From positions 1 to 64,000 of the forward strand of contig NZ_CABVIX010000006.1 in assembly GCF_902498185.1 (NCBI RefSeq): a stretch of 64,000 bases of DNA, in the 5' to 3' direction. Both the position numbers and the translations under genes were made by a program. This stretch comes from Pseudomonas fluorescens. GTDB lineage: Bacteria; Pseudomonadota; Gammaproteobacteria; Pseudomonadales; Pseudomonadaceae. Positions 39,806 through 49,331 of this stretch are shown here, piece after piece. The notes under the pieces are model-generated. The model did no database searches. It was given only the letters and a program-made list of their open reading frames with translations, and was not told the origin of the DNA. Position 1 is the first letter of the stretch; the number at the start of each line of letters is the position of its first letter.

Positions 39806-41212
39806 ATGGCATCGCTACAACAAAATAAACAGCGTTCGCTGCAACATGGCCTGACCTCCCGCCAGGTATCCATGATCTCCATCGCCGGCATCATTGGCGC
39901 CGGCCTGTTCATCGGTTCGTCGAACGCCATCGCCACGGCCGGCCCGGCCATCCTCATTTCCTACGCAATGACCGGCCTGCTGGTGCTGCTGGTGATGCGC
40001 ATGCTGGGCGAAATGGCCATCGCCAACCCCAACAGCGGTTCATTCTCGACCTATGCCACCGAGGCTATCGGGCCTTGGGCGGGCTTTACCATCGGCTGGT
40101 TGTACTGGTGGTTCTGGGTACTGATCATTCCGGTCGAAGCCATCGCTGGCGCGGATATCCTGCATGCCTATTTCCCGAATGTGCCGTCCTGGCTGTTCGC
40201 CTTCCTGATCATGATCCTGCTGTCGGGCAGCAACCTGGTCAGCGTGAAGAACTTTGGCGAATTCGAATACTGGTTCGCGCTGGTCAAGGTCATAGCCATC
40301 GTGGCCTTCATCGTGGTGTGCACGCTTGCCGTCTTCGGCTTCTGGCCGCTGGCCGAAACCCGCGGGGTCAGTCAGCTATGGGTCAATGGCGGCTTCATGC
40401 CCAATGGCTTCGGGACTGTGCTGGGCGGGGTGCTGATCACCATCTTCTCGTTCTTCGGCGCCGAGATCGTCACCATCGCTGCCGATGAGACGGCCAACCC
40501 CAAGGACAAGATCCGCCGCGCCACCAACCTGGTGGTCTACCGCATCGGCATCTTCTACCTGGCATCGATCTTCCTGGTGGTGTCGCTGGTGGCCTGGAAC
40601 GACCCAGGCCTCAAGGCAGTGGGCTCGTTCCAGCGTGCGCTGGAGGTGCTGAACGTGCCAGGCGCCAAGCTGGTGGTCGACCTGGTTGTGCTGGTCGCGG
40701 TGACCAGCTGCATGAACTCGGGCCTCTATACCGCTTCGCGGATGCTCTATTCGCTGGCAGCACGGGGCGAGGCACCGAGCATGGTCAAGCGTATCTCCGG
40801 CAGTGGCGTGCCGACCGTGGCGGTGATCCTGTCGACGCTGGCGGGCTTTGCGGGCTGCCTGGTCAACTACGTGTTCCCTGGCAAGGTGTTCGGCTTCCTG
40901 CTCTCGACCACCGGCGCCATCGCACTCCTGGTGTACCTGGTGATCGCGGTGTCGCAGCTGCGCATGCGTGCCCGCGCCGAGCGCGATGGCACCGAGCTTG
41001 CGATGAAGATGTGGCTGTTCCCCTGGCTGACCTGGCTGGTGATCGGGGTGATCGTCATGGTCCTGGGGTACATGCTGTTCAGCGATGCCTACCGTTATGA
41101 AACCCTGATGACGGCAGGTGTGACCCTGACCATACTGCTCATCTCCCTGAGCCGGCGACGCAGGGTGCAAAACCCAGCGAGTCCCGCCATGGCCAGCGGC
41201 AAGGGCGCCTGA
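39806..41212 (+). CDS. gabP: Amino acid permease (GabP type, APC family)
   Basis: The 468-aa, 12-helix transporter begins with a charged cytosolic tail and the APC signature SMISIAGIIGAGLFIGSS. It shows the AAT-family blocks PNSGSFSTYATEAIGPWAGF and SFFGAEIVTIAADETANP. GABA permeases share these; the neighbour aminotransferase supports that substrate, though another cyclic or short amino acid cannot be excluded. It ends at a strong terminator. Confidence 0.88.
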   Translation: MASLQQNKQRSLQHGLTSRQVSMISIAGIIGAGLFIGSSNAIATAGPAILISYAMTGLLVLLVMRMLGEMAIANPNSGSFSTYATEAIGPWAGFTIGWLYWWFWVLIIPVEAIAGADILHAYFPNVPSWLFAFLIMILLSGSNLVSVKNFGEFEYWFALVKVIAIVAFIVVCTLAVFGFWPLAETRGVSQLWVNGGFMPNGFGTVLGGVLITIFSFFGAEIVTIAADETANPKDKIRRATNLVVYRIGIFYLASIFLVVSLVAWNDPGLKAVGSFQRALEVLNVPGAKLVVDLVVLVAVTSCMNSGLYTASRMLYSLAARGEAPSMVKRISGSGVPTVAVILSTLAGFAGCLVNYVFPGKVFGFLLSTTGAIALLVYLVIAVSQLRMRARAERDGTELAMKMWLFPWLTWLVIGVIVMVLGYMLFSDAYRYETLMTAGVTLTILLISLSRRRRVQNPASPAMASGKGA

Positions 41213-41234
41213 CCCTCCCGGCTTGGCAACTGGA

Positions 41235-41262
41235 AGCCCGTGACCTGGTCACGGGCTTTTTT
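41235..41262 (+). terminator. gabP terminator
   Basis: AGCCCGTGA and TCACGGGCT form a stem around CCTGG, followed by TTTTTT at the end of the permease gene. Typical rho-independent terminator. Confidence 0.92.
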
Positions 41263-41365
41263 CGTTGGCGCGAACCCCGCGCGGGGCTACCATCGAAAAG
41301 GCCAGGCTTGGCAAGCTGAGCCCACGAAGCCAGCTGAATGCTCAAGGCGCACTGCGGAGGACGGC

Positions 41366-41767
41366 ATGATCCAGTGCAAACGAGTGTACGACCCCCTCAC
41401 CGACACTGATGGCCATCGTGTGCTGGTCGATCGCCTGTGGCCGCGCAACCTGCGCAAGGAGGACCTGCACGGCGAGTGGCTGCGTGACGTGGCACCGTCC
41501 AGCGAGCTGCGTCAGGCGTTGCACGAAGGCCCCCTGGATTTTGCCGTGTTCACGCAGCGTTACCGCCAGGAGCTGGCGGGGCATCCTGAACACTGGTGGG
41601 CGCTGTTGGAAGTGGCAGGGAAGGGCTGCCTGACCCTGCTGTATGCCAGCCGGGACATCGAGCACAACAACGCCCTGGTATTGGCTCGCTGGCTGGAGGA
41701 CGAACTGGACCGACAGGGGCCCACCAGCTCCCCCGTGTGCTACGCCAGCAGTGCATCGCATGAATGA
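41366..41767 (+). CDS. DUF488 family protein
   Basis: The 133-aa protein starts at ATG 41366 after GCGGAGGACGGC. Family signatures are VDRLWPRNLRKEDL, EWLRDVAPSSELR and LTLLYASRDIEHNNA. DUF488 (YeaO-like) proteins are small and uncharacterised, with a conserved Arg/Asp pocket. The stop overlaps the next gene by 8 bp, so the two are an operon. Confidence 0.88.
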   Translation: MIQCKRVYDPLTDTDGHRVLVDRLWPRNLRKEDLHGEWLRDVAPSSELRQALHEGPLDFAVFTQRYRQELAGHPEHWWALLEVAGKGCLTLLYASRDIEHNNALVLARWLEDELDRQGPTSSPVCYASSASHE

Positions 41768-42218
41768 AGAGCCCCGCAGGGAATTGCAGCTGACCCCTGC
41801 CAGCGACCGTCATCTCGCCTTCGCCCGGGACCTCACCCGCCGCGCCATGCTCCCGTACTACCGTGAATTCGACCTGCTGTGGATGGAGGAGGCCTTCGAC
41901 CAGGCGTGGTGCTGGCGCGAGCAGTGGCTGGTGATGGAGAGTGAACGGGTGCTGGGATACTGCAGCCTCAGCCAGGATCGCCAGGCCCTGTATCTTCGTG
42001 AATTGCACCTGCTGCCCGAACACCGCGGGCGGGGAATCGGCAGCTGGGTGCTTGAGGAACTTGCCGCCTGGGCTGCACTGCGCCGGGTGCCGCTGCTCCG
42101 GCTGATGGTGTTCAAGAACAATCCCGCCCGCTCGCTTTACGCACGGCACGGCTTCAGCGAGATGGGTGAGGATGAGTGCTTCGCGCGCATGCAGCGAGTC
42201 ATTCCTTTATCGCCCTGA
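41760..42218 (+). CDS. GNAT family N-acetyltransferase
   Basis: The 152-aa protein shows the GNAT acetyl-CoA loop LLPEHRGRGIGSWVLEEL and a late strand LRLMVFKNNPARSLYARHGF, which is the usual V/I motif order. The acceptor is unknown. ATG 41760 lies inside the end of the DUF488 gene, indicating translational coupling. The N-terminal MNEEPRRELQLTPAS is a normal GNAT lead-in. Confidence 0.9.
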   Translation: MNEEPRRELQLTPASDRHLAFARDLTRRAMLPYYREFDLLWMEEAFDQAWCWREQWLVMESERVLGYCSLSQDRQALYLRELHLLPEHRGRGIGSWVLEELAAWAALRRVPLLRLMVFKNNPARSLYARHGFSEMGEDECFARMQRVIPLSP

Positions 42219-42345
42219 TGGCCTGCCCATGGCTTGTGCCCAGCGAAGCGCTTTGTGCATAGTGCAGGGCTCATGAGTCGCGTGGCGGCTTGCAAGGTTG
42301 CTGGAAGCAACCGTGGCAGCTCAATTCGGAAGAGGTCTTGTATAT

Positions 42346-42735
42346 ATGAAAGCTTTTGGTTCGCGCATCAGGGCAGAACGCGAGCGGCTGGGCATGACCC
42401 AGCGGGTCTTTGGTGACATCGGCGGCGTAGAGCCCAATGCACAAGGGAAGTACGAGAGTGGCGAGCGCACTCCGCGGATCGATTACCTGGCCGCAGTCAC
42501 GGCGCAGGGCGTCGATGCGCCTTATGTGCTCAGCGGCATTCGCACTCCGGCGGCGGTGGACAGCCTGAGCCCGGAAGAAGACCACCTGCTGGCGTGTTTC
42601 CGCCGTCTGCAGACGGCCGATCAGGCAGCCGTGCGGCGACTGGTCAGCAGCTTGTCCGGCAGGGCTGGAGGACCTGAGCGCAACGGGTTCAGACAGCAGG
42701 TTCGATCAGCGCACAACCTTGAAGTTTTACGCTAG
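42346..42735 (+). CDS. XRE-family transcriptional regulator
   Basis: The 129-aa protein has an N-terminal Cro/CI-type helix-turn-helix (SRIRAERERLGMTQRVFG, then GKYESGERTPRIDYLAAV). The remainder is a helical tail ending at a possible dimer segment. ATG 42346 follows GGAAGAGG. It lies 65 bp before gacA in the same direction. Target is unknown; the isolated position suggests a chromosomal phage-like regulator rather than a toxin-antitoxin partner. Confidence 0.85.
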   Translation: MKAFGSRIRAERERLGMTQRVFGDIGGVEPNAQGKYESGERTPRIDYLAAVTAQGVDAPYVLSGIRTPAAVDSLSPEEDHLLACFRRLQTADQAAVRRLVSSLSGRAGGPERNGFRQQVRSAHNLEVLR

Positions 42736-42800
42736 GTTCGCGCAGGAAAATTTTGCTAAGGTGGCGGGATCCAATTCCCGCCGCGTGACGAGGTGTCTGC

Positions 42801-43439
42801 TTGATTAGGGTCCTTGTGGTCGATGACCACGATCTGGTGCGTACCGGCATCACCCGCATGTTGGCCGATATCGACGGTCTGCAGGTGGTGGGTGAAGCGG
42901 ATTCGGGCGAAATGGCACTCAAGTTGGCCCGTGACCTCAAGCCCGACGTGGTCCTGATGGACGTCAAGATGCCCGGCATCGGCGGCCTCGAAGCCACCCG
43001 CAAGCTGCTGCGCAGCCAGCCTGACACCAAGGTGGTGGCAGTCACCGTCTGCGAGGAAGACCCTTTTCCAACGCGCCTGCTGCAGGCTGGCGCCGCCGGC
43101 TACCTGACCAAGGGCGCGGGCCTTGACGAGATGGTCCAGGCCATCCGCCTGGCTTTTGCCGGTCAGCGCTATATCAGTCCCCAGATCGCCCAGCAACTGG
43201 CGCTCAAGCCGTTTCAGCCGCAGGGTTCGCCGTTCGATACCCTGTCGGAGCGCGAAATCCAGATTGCCCTGATGATCGTCGGCTGCCAGAAGGTCCAGAT
43301 CATTTCCGACAAGCTGTGCCTGTCGCCCAAAACCGTGAATACTTACCGCTATCGAATCTTTGAAAAACTCTCGGTCACCAGCGATGTCGAACTGACGTTG
43401 CTGGCGGTCCGTCACGGTATGGTCGACGCCAGCCTTTAA
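42801..43439 (+). CDS. gacA: Response regulator GacA
   Basis: The 212-aa regulator has a receiver domain (VDDHD, phospho-acceptor Asp54 in VLMDVKMPG) and a C-terminal LuxR-type HTH (LSEREIQIALMIVG, SPKTVNTYRYRIFEKL). It is the partner of sensor GacS and drives the Rsm small RNAs that control secondary metabolism and biofilm. It starts with TTG at 42801 after GAGG, as known for Pseudomonas gacA. It is followed by uvrC, the conserved pair order. Confidence 0.97.
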   Translation: MIRVLVVDDHDLVRTGITRMLADIDGLQVVGEADSGEMALKLARDLKPDVVLMDVKMPGIGGLEATRKLLRSQPDTKVVAVTVCEEDPFPTRLLQAGAAGYLTKGAGLDEMVQAIRLAFAGQRYISPQIAQQLALKPFQPQGSPFDTLSEREIQIALMIVGCQKVQIISDKLCLSPKTVNTYRYRIFEKLSVTSDVELTLLAVRHGMVDASL

Positions 43440-43459
43440 TGGCGAATTCCTGAGTTCTC

Positions 43460-45283
43460 ATGTCACAGACTTTTGATCCAAGTGCTTTCCTGGCGACCTG
43501 CAGCGGTCGCCCGGGCGTCTACCGCATGTTCGATGCACAAGCCCGTCTTTTGTACGTGGGCAAGGCCAAGAACCTGAAGAAACGCCTGGCCAGCTATTTC
43601 CGCAAGACCGGCCAGGCGCCCAAGACGTCAGCCTTGGTGGCGCGCATCGCGCAGATCGAAACCACCATCACTGGCAATGAGACCGAGGCGCTGCTGCTGG
43701 AGCAGACCCTGATCAAGGAATGGCGCCCGCCCTACAACATCCTGCTGCGCGATGACAAATCCTACCCGTACGTGTTCTTGTCTGACGGCGCCTTTCCGCG
43801 CCTGGGGATTCACCGTGGCGCCAAGCGCGCCAAGGGCCGCTATTTCGGCCCCTATCCCAGCGCCGGGGCCATCCGCGAAAGCCTGAGCCTGCTGCAGAAG
43901 ACTTTTTTTGTCCGCCAGTGTGAAGACAGCTATTTCAGCAACCGCACCCGGCCATGCCTGCAATACCAGATCAAGCGCTGCAAGGGCCCCTGCGTCGGCC
44001 TCGTCGAGCCTGCCGAGTACGCCGAGGACGTGCGTCACTCGGTGATGTTTCTCGAGGGCCGCAGCCAACAGCTGAGCAACGAGCTCAACAGCGAGATGGA
44101 GCAGGCCGCCATGGCCCTCGACTTCGAAAAGGCTGCCGAACTGCGTGACCAGATCGGCCTGCTGCGGCGTGTCCAGGACCAGCAATACATGGAGGGCGGG
44201 ACCGGCGACATCGACGTGGTCGCCGCCTTCGTCAACCCTGGCGGCGCGTGCGTCCACCTGATCAGCGTGCGCGGCGGGCGGGTGCTGGGCAGCAAGAACT
44301 TCTTCCCCCAGGTGGGCATCGAGGAGGAGGTGGCCGAGGTCATGTCCGCCTTCCTGTCCCAGTACTACCTGGGCAACGCCGAGCGCGAGCTGCCGGGCGA
44401 ACTCATCGTCAACGTCATCCACGAAGACTTCGCCGTCATCACCGAAGCGCTCGAGACCCTGCGCGGCCGTGAGGTCGCGATCAGCCACCGGGTACGCGGC
44501 ACCCGCGCACGCTGGCAGCAGCTGGCCGTTACCAACGCCGAGCAGGCCCTGGCCGCGCGGCTCGCCAACCGCCAGCACATGGCCTCCCGCTTCGATGCCC
44601 TGGCGCAGGTGCTGGGCCTGGACGAGGTCCCCCAGCGCCTCGAGTGCTACGACATCAGCCACTCCAGCGGCGAAGCCACCGTGGCTTCCTGCGTGGTGTT
44701 TGGCCCGGAAGGTCCGATCAAGTCCGATTACCGGCGCTTCAACATCGAAGGCGTCACCGCGGGCGATGACTACGCCGCCATGCACCAGGCGCTGACGCGC
44801 CGCTTCAGCCGCATCAAGGACGGCGAAGGCAAGTTGCCCGACGTGTTGCTTGTCGATGGCGGCAAGGGCCAGCTGAACATGGCCCGCGACGTACTCCAGG
44901 AGCTCGCCGTGCCCGACCTGATCCTTATCGGCGTGGCCAAGGGCGTGACCCGCAAGGCAGGCTTCGAGACCCTCTACCTCAATGAAGTCAGCAACGAGTT
45001 CACCCTCAAGGGCGACTCTGCTGCCTTGCACCTCATCCAGCAGATCCGCGACGAAGCCCACCGCTTTGCCATCACCGGCCACCGGGCCCGCCGGGGCAAG
45101 GCCCGCCGTACCTCAAGCCTCGAGGACGTGGCCGGGGTAGGGCCCAAGCGCCGCCGCGAGCTGCTCAAGCATTTCGGTGGCCTGCAAGAGCTCAATCGCG
45201 CCAGTGTCGACGAAATCGCCAAGGCCCCTGGCATCAGTAAAAAGCTTGCCGAGTCGATTTATGCCAGCCTGCATAGCGAGTAG
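43460..45283 (+). CDS. uvrC: Excinuclease ABC subunit C
   Basis: The 607-aa nuclease makes both incisions in nucleotide excision repair. Domains in order: GIY-YIG ([21 protein letters not shown]), Cys-rich region, UVR/UvrB-binding motif (about 205-240, [15 protein letters not shown]), RNase H-like 3' domain ([27 protein letters not shown]) and a C-terminal double helix-hairpin-helix ([12 protein letters not shown]). It begins 20 bp after gacA. Confidence 0.98.
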   Translation: MSQTFDPSAFLATCSGRPGVYRMFDAQARLLYVGKAKNLKKRLASYFRKTGQAPKTSALVARIAQIETTITGNETEALLLEQTLIKEWRPPYNILLRDDKSYPYVFLSDGAFPRLGIHRGAKRAKGRYFGPYPSAGAIRESLSLLQKTFFVRQCEDSYFSNRTRPCLQYQIKRCKGPCVGLVEPAEYAEDVRHSVMFLEGRSQQLSNELNSEMEQAAMALDFEKAAELRDQIGLLRRVQDQQYMEGGTGDIDVVAAFVNPGGACVHLISVRGGRVLGSKNFFPQVGIEEEVAEVMSAFLSQYYLGNAERELPGELIVNVIHEDFAVITEALETLRGREVAISHRVRGTRARWQQLAVTNAEQALAARLANRQHMASRFDALAQVLGLDEVPQRLECYDISHSSGEATVASCVVFGPEGPIKSDYRRFNIEGVTAGDDYAAMHQALTRRFSRIKDGEGKLPDVLLVDGGKGQLNMARDVLQELAVPDLILIGVAKGVTRKAGFETLYLNEVSNEFTLKGDSAALHLIQQIRDEAHRFAITGHRARRGKARRTSSLEDVAGVGPKRRRELLKHFGGLQELNRASVDEIAKAPGISKKLAESIYASLHSE

Positions 45284-45316
45284 AATGCCGGGCTCAACTT
45301 GCAGCCAGTCGTGCCG

Positions 45317-45877
45317 ATGAATATTCCAAACCTGCTCACCGTACTACGTGTCCTGCTCATACCGATCTTCATCCTGCTGTTCTACATGCCGTACCACTGG
45401 AGCTACGCTGCCGCCAGCAGCGTGTTCGCCGTAGCCGCCGCCACCGACTGGCTCGACGGCTACCTGGCGCGTCGCCTGCAGCAGAGCACTCCGTTCGGTG
45501 CCTTTCTCGACCCGGTGGCCGACAAGCTGATGGTTGCGGTGGCGCTGGTCCTGCTGGTGCAAGAGCACGCCAACTTCTGGCTGACCTTGCCAGCTGCAGT
45601 GATCATCGGCCGAGAGATCGTGGTCTCGGCCCTGCGGGAGTGGATGGCGGAGATCGGGGCGAGGGCACACGTGGCCGTTTCCAATCTCGGCAAATGGAAG
45701 ACCGCCGCGCAGATGCTCGCCCTGGTGATCCTGCTGGCCAATCCGGCCGCGCTGACCTTCTGGGTTGCACTCGGCTACGGCCTGCTGCTGATCGCAGCCG
45801 GTCTGACCCTGTGGTCGATGGTGCACTACCTGCATGCTGCCTGGCCGCACCTGCGCGAAGGCTCCGAGCAGAAATAA
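45317..45877 (+). CDS. pgsA: CDP-diacylglycerol-glycerol-3-phosphate 3-phosphatidyltransferase
   Basis: The 186-aa inner-membrane enzyme makes phosphatidylglycerol phosphate. The CDP-alcohol phosphotransferase motif D-G-x2-A-R-x8-G-x3-D-x3-D is visible in [10 protein letters not shown] and [14 protein letters not shown] 45317 begins [11 protein letters not shown], the standard start; an upstream TTG at 45299 is unlikely. It is 33 bp after uvrC and followed by tRNA-Gly, as in other pseudomonads. Confidence 0.97.
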   Translation: MNIPNLLTVLRVLLIPIFILLFYMPYHWSYAAASSVFAVAAATDWLDGYLARRLQQSTPFGAFLDPVADKLMVAVALVLLVQEHANFWLTLPAAVIIGREIVVSALREWMAEIGARAHVAVSNLGKWKTAAQMLALVILLANPAALTFWVALGYGLLLIAAGLTLWSMVHYLHAAWPHLREGSEQK

Positions 45878-45941
45878 AAGTATTTTTGAATCAAGGGGTT
45901 GACGCCATTCATCAGATCGCTAGAATGGCCAGCACCAAGAC

Positions 45942-46017
<76 letters not shown>

Positions 46018-46058
46018 GACATAGCTTCATGTGATCGCAATGACCACATGGGGATCAG

Positions 46059-46084
46059 AAAAAAGGACCTTCGGGTCCTTTTTT
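46059..46084 (+). terminator. Terminator after tRNA-Gly
   Basis: AAAAAAGGACC and GGTCCTTTTTT are perfect arms around a stable TTCG tetraloop. It works in both orientations by symmetry and closes the pgsA-tRNA transcript. Confidence 0.93.
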
Positions 46085-46189
46085 CGTTTCTGCGTGAACT
46101 CCTGAGCATCAGCAGTCTTGAGATTGGGATGACCTGGCACAAGACAGTTGCGCTCACAAGTACAGCACTGCTTCGCAAACTCTGCGGTC

Positions 46190-46221
46190 CCTGTGGGAGC
46201 GGGTTTACCCGCGAAGAGGCC
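46190..46221. repeat. P. putida-type REP element
   Basis: The element contains CTGTGGGAGCGGGTTTACCC and GCGAAGAGGCC, with an internal GCGGG/CCCGC palindrome. This is the well-known repetitive extragenic palindrome of the P. putida group, normally present in hundreds of copies between genes. Here it is single and lies after the terminator. Confidence 0.85.
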
Positions 46222-46324
46222 CGCCCGGACACCGGAAAAATCCATGTGAAATGCCTCTGACAAGCGCGCAGACAGCGTTATCGCTTACGCACTGCCATAA
46301 TCGACAAATCTGCCCTCAAGCGGC

Positions 46325-46357
46325 CCGGGCTTGGCATGACGCCAACCCGGGCCGTCT
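46325..46357 (+). terminator. Terminator-like hairpin upstream of TonB receptor
   Basis: GGCCCGGGCTTGGC and GCCAACCCGGGCC form a long stem around a short ATGAC loop and are followed by GTC and TTTTTT, 45 bp before the receptor start codon. A -10-like CATAAT lies at 46296-46301. It could end a read-through transcript or act as an attenuator in the receptor leader. Confidence 0.65.
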
Positions 46358-46401
46358 TTTTTCCGGTCAATGCCTCTGTCCCACGTTTCAGGAAGCTTCA
46401 C

Positions 46402-48525
46402 ATGTATCCTCTCCCTTCCACTCTGCACGTCAGTGTTCGTGCAGGTTTGACCCTGTTGCTGACAGGAGGCATGAGCGCCGTGTGCCATGCCGAAACGAGC
46501 GCCGCCAATACGGTGAGCGTCGCACCCACGGTAGTCACCGGATCGTATTTGCCTGCTAGCAGTTTCGACCTGCCGTTTTCGGTCGATACCGTGGATCTTT
46601 CCCACGGAGCCGATGGCCAGTTGGGGGTCAACCTGTCCGAAGTGCTCACCAGGGTACCCGGCCTGGTGGTACAGAACCGGCAGAACTATGCGCAGGATCT
46701 GCAGGTGTCCTCACGGGGCTACGGCGCGCGCTCGGCCTTCGGCATCCGTGGCCTGAAGGTGCTCAGCGACGGCATCCCGGCCAGCACGCCGGATGGGCAG
46801 GGGCAGGCCGCCTCGCTCAACCTGGATGTAGCCGACCGCATCGACGTGCTACGCGGCCCGGCCGCGACGATCTACGGCAGCAACGCCGGAGGTGTGATCC
46901 AGATGTTCAGTCGAGACGGGCAGGGGCCCGCCCGAGTCGGCGCCGAAACCACCTTTGGCAGTGATGGTTTCAACAAGAATCACTTGTCGGCCGAGGGCGG
47001 CAATGAAACGGCCGGCTTCCTGCTCGACGCATCGCGCATGGACACCGACGGCTACCGCGACCATAGCGCAGCACGGCGTGACCAGACCTTCGCCAAGGTG
47101 CATGTGAACCCAGACCCCGACTCGCGCCTGGCCCTGATCTATAGCAGCCTCGAGCAGAATGGTACGCAGGACCCGCTTGGGCAGGCCTGGGAAGCCTACA
47201 GGCACGACCCGCGCTCCAGCCCGGTGGTGGCCGAGACCTACAATACCCGCAAGAGCATCGACCACCAGCAGGTCGGGATGAACTATGAGCGTTACATGGG
47301 CGACGCCACGCTGCAGTTCAACCTTTACGCCGGGCAGCGCAGTGTCGTGCAGTACCTCTCCATCCCCAGAACCGTGGCTTCCAACAGCCAGCGCGGTGGC
47401 GGCGTGGTGGACTTCGATCGCGAATTCCACGGTGGCACCTTGCGCTGGATCCAGCCCGTACTCGCAGTGCCCGGCGACCTGAAAGTCAGCGTCGGCGCCG
47501 ATTACGACCAGAGCAGGGACGATCGCCGTGGCTATCAGAACTTCAGCGGCAGCGAACTGGGCGTAAAGGGCGAGCTGCGCCGTGACGAACGCGACACCGC
47601 CACTAGCCTGGATCCCTATGTCCAGGCCCACTGGGAAATCGGCGACTGGACCACTGACCTGGGCCTGCGCCACAGCACCATGCGCATGAAGGTGGATGAC
47701 CACTACCTGGCCAATGGCGACTCCAGCGGTTCCAAAAAATACCAGCAAAACAGTCCGTCGTTGTCGGTGATGTATGCCTTCACGCCTGGCCTGCGTGGCT
47801 ACGCAAGCGTCGGCAAGGGCTTCGAAACCCCTACGCAAGCAGAGATGGCCTACGCCCCGGGTGTATCCGAAAGCTTCAACTTCGGGCTCGAACCCGCCGC
47901 CAGTACCCAGTACGAAGTGGGTATCAAGTACCGCCTGGGCGAGCAGACCCGGCTTACCGCAGCGGTGTATGAAATCCATACCGATGACGAGATCGTCGTG
48001 GCCAGCGCCACGGGTGGGCGTACCAGCTATCGCAATGCCGGACGCACCCTGCGCCGCGGTTTCGAAGCCAGCCTGCAGAGTGACCTGAGCGCGCAGTGGC
48101 AGGCGACCCTGGTGTACACACGTACCGACGCCCGCTATGCCGATGATTTCGCCCAAGGCACCCAGACCATCGACAGCGGCAGCCATCTGCCGGGTGTGCC
48201 GCTGAACAACCTGTACGGCGAGCTGGTGTGGAAGCCTGCGACGTTCGTCAGTATGGGCCTCGAGGGACAGTACCGCAGCAAGGTGTATGTGGAGGACAGC
48301 AACAGCGCCAAGCCGGCGCCGGCCTATGCAGTGTTCAACTGGCGTGCTCGCTTTGAACAGCACGCCGGCCCCTGGACGTTCCACCAGCTATTGCGCCTGG
48401 ACAATCTGCTGGACCGGCAGTATGTAGGCTCGGTGATCGTGGGTGACGGCAACTCACGTTATTACGAGGCAGCGCCAGGGCGGTCGTGGTACGCGGGGGC
48501 GGGGTTGGAATACCAGTTCAGATGA
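46402..48525 (+). CDS. TonB-dependent outer-membrane receptor
   Basis: The 707-aa protein starts at ATG 46402 after CAGGAAG, with a signal peptide cut near CHA-ETS. The plug shows PTVVTGSY (TonB-box-like), LSEVLTRVPGLVVQNR and DVLRGPAATIYGSNAGGVI; the barrel ends in AGAGLEYQFR with terminal aromatic-Arg. Relatives transport ferric siderophores; the ligand here is unknown. No Fur box was seen upstream, but a terminator-like hairpin lies in the leader. It is complete and independent of the window's other two receptors. Confidence 0.92.
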   Translation: MYPLPSTLHVSVRAGLTLLLTGGMSAVCHAETSAANTVSVAPTVVTGSYLPASSFDLPFSVDTVDLSHGADGQLGVNLSEVLTRVPGLVVQNRQNYAQDLQVSSRGYGARSAFGIRGLKVLSDGIPASTPDGQGQAASLNLDVADRIDVLRGPAATIYGSNAGGVIQMFSRDGQGPARVGAETTFGSDGFNKNHLSAEGGNETAGFLLDASRMDTDGYRDHSAARRDQTFAKVHVNPDPDSRLALIYSSLEQNGTQDPLGQAWEAYRHDPRSSPVVAETYNTRKSIDHQQVGMNYERYMGDATLQFNLYAGQRSVVQYLSIPRTVASNSQRGGGVVDFDREFHGGTLRWIQPVLAVPGDLKVSVGADYDQSRDDRRGYQNFSGSELGVKGELRRDERDTATSLDPYVQAHWEIGDWTTDLGLRHSTMRMKVDDHYLANGDSSGSKKYQQNSPSLSVMYAFTPGLRGYASVGKGFETPTQAEMAYAPGVSESFNFGLEPAASTQYEVGIKYRLGEQTRLTAAVYEIHTDDEIVVASATGGRTSYRNAGRTLRRGFEASLQSDLSAQWQATLVYTRTDARYADDFAQGTQTIDSGSHLPGVPLNNLYGELVWKPATFVSMGLEGQYRSKVYVEDSNSAKPAPAYAVFNWRARFEQHAGPWTFHQLLRLDNLLDRQYVGSVIVGDGNSRYYEAAPGRSWYAGAGLEYQFR

Positions 48526-48787
48526 CCGATATCAGGGTCGAGCGCGGCGGGGTGGTTGAGGATAATGCGGTGACCGTCGAGTTGCAGGTACTGCGCGCAG
48601 CACACGTCGATGACGCCGCTGAGGGCTGAAAGGCGCGATACTCGACGTCAATGGCGGCAGCTACATCCGCTGGGTTGCGCCGTATTTCAGGTCTGACCCC
48701 GATTGGCACCTCTGTATCTTGCTGATACCTTCAGCTGCATCGCGATCTTCTTTCGGTCGCTGCCTGGATAGCCAACAGAGGTGCCGC

Positions 48788-49261
48788 ATGACGTCAGAAC
48801 GTACCCCAGCCCAGCTCTACCTCGAAGACCTGAAGGTAGGCGACATCTTCACCAGCGGCACATACGAGATGAGCGAAGAGCGCATTCTGGCCTTCGCCGC
48901 CGAGTTCGATCCCCAGCCCTTCCACACCGATCCCGAAGCCGCCAAGGACAGCTTTTTCGGCGGACTGGCAGCCAGCGGCTGGCATACCAGTGCAGTCACC
49001 ATGCGCTTGCTTGTGCAGAGCACGCCCCTGGCAGGCGGCCTGATTGGCGCGGGTAGCGAGGTCTCGTGGCCCAGAGCCGTGCGGCCGGGCGATGTCCTGC
49101 GCGTGGTCACCACGATCAAGGAGCTCATTCCCTCGAAATCCAAGCCTGACCGGGGTATGGCGCTCGTCGAGAGTGTTGCTCTGAACCAGGACGATGCGGT
49201 GTGTCAGAAAAGCGTTTCCAAGGTTCTGGTGTTTCGGCGTGAGAAGATGGGGCCTGCCTGA
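48788..49261 (+). CDS. MaoC-type (R)-hydratase domain protein
   Basis: The 157-aa hot-dog protein shows the hydratase-2 motif around FDPQPFHTDPEAAKDSFFGG (catalytic Asp-His) and ASGWHTSAVTMRL. Such proteins hydrate enoyl-CoA or act as small dehydratases. ATG 48788 follows CAGAGGTGCCGC. It lies alone between a receptor gene and the envelope cluster; its substrate is unknown. Confidence 0.9.
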   Translation: MTSERTPAQLYLEDLKVGDIFTSGTYEMSEERILAFAAEFDPQPFHTDPEAAKDSFFGGLAASGWHTSAVTMRLLVQSTPLAGGLIGAGSEVSWPRAVRPGDVLRVVTTIKELIPSKSKPDRGMALVESVALNQDDAVCQKSVSKVLVFRREKMGPA

Positions 49262-49331
49262 GCACGGCGGTCTCCGGCATGAAGGGCGATGTAAGCCGTG
49301 TGACAGGCGGCACGGCAAGCAAGCCGCATGC

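Larger units (their letters stand above)
46018..46401. other. 384-bp intergenic region between tRNA-Gly and receptor gene
   Basis: No protein gene was found here. The region holds the tRNA terminator (46059-46084), a REP element (46190-46221) and a second terminator-like hairpin (46325-46357) close to the receptor start. An open frame at 46027-46263 has no ribosome site and contains the REP. Confidence 0.7.

Noticed and set aside
43628..45082. 484-codon minus-strand frame antisense to uvrC
   Set aside because: Mirror frame of a certain gene, with repetitive Ala/Leu/Gly composition.
46849..48384. 511-codon minus-strand frame antisense to the receptor gene
   Set aside because: Shadow of the receptor frame.
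48522..48629. 35-codon frame overlapping the receptor stop (ATGA)
   Set aside because: Overlap is suggestive, but there is no ribosome site of its own and no recognisable product (MTDIRVERGG...). Left out for lack of support.
48711..48740. Possible sigma-54 promoter TGGCAC...TTGCT before the MaoC gene
   Set aside because: The distance between the GG and GC elements is too long by about four bases.
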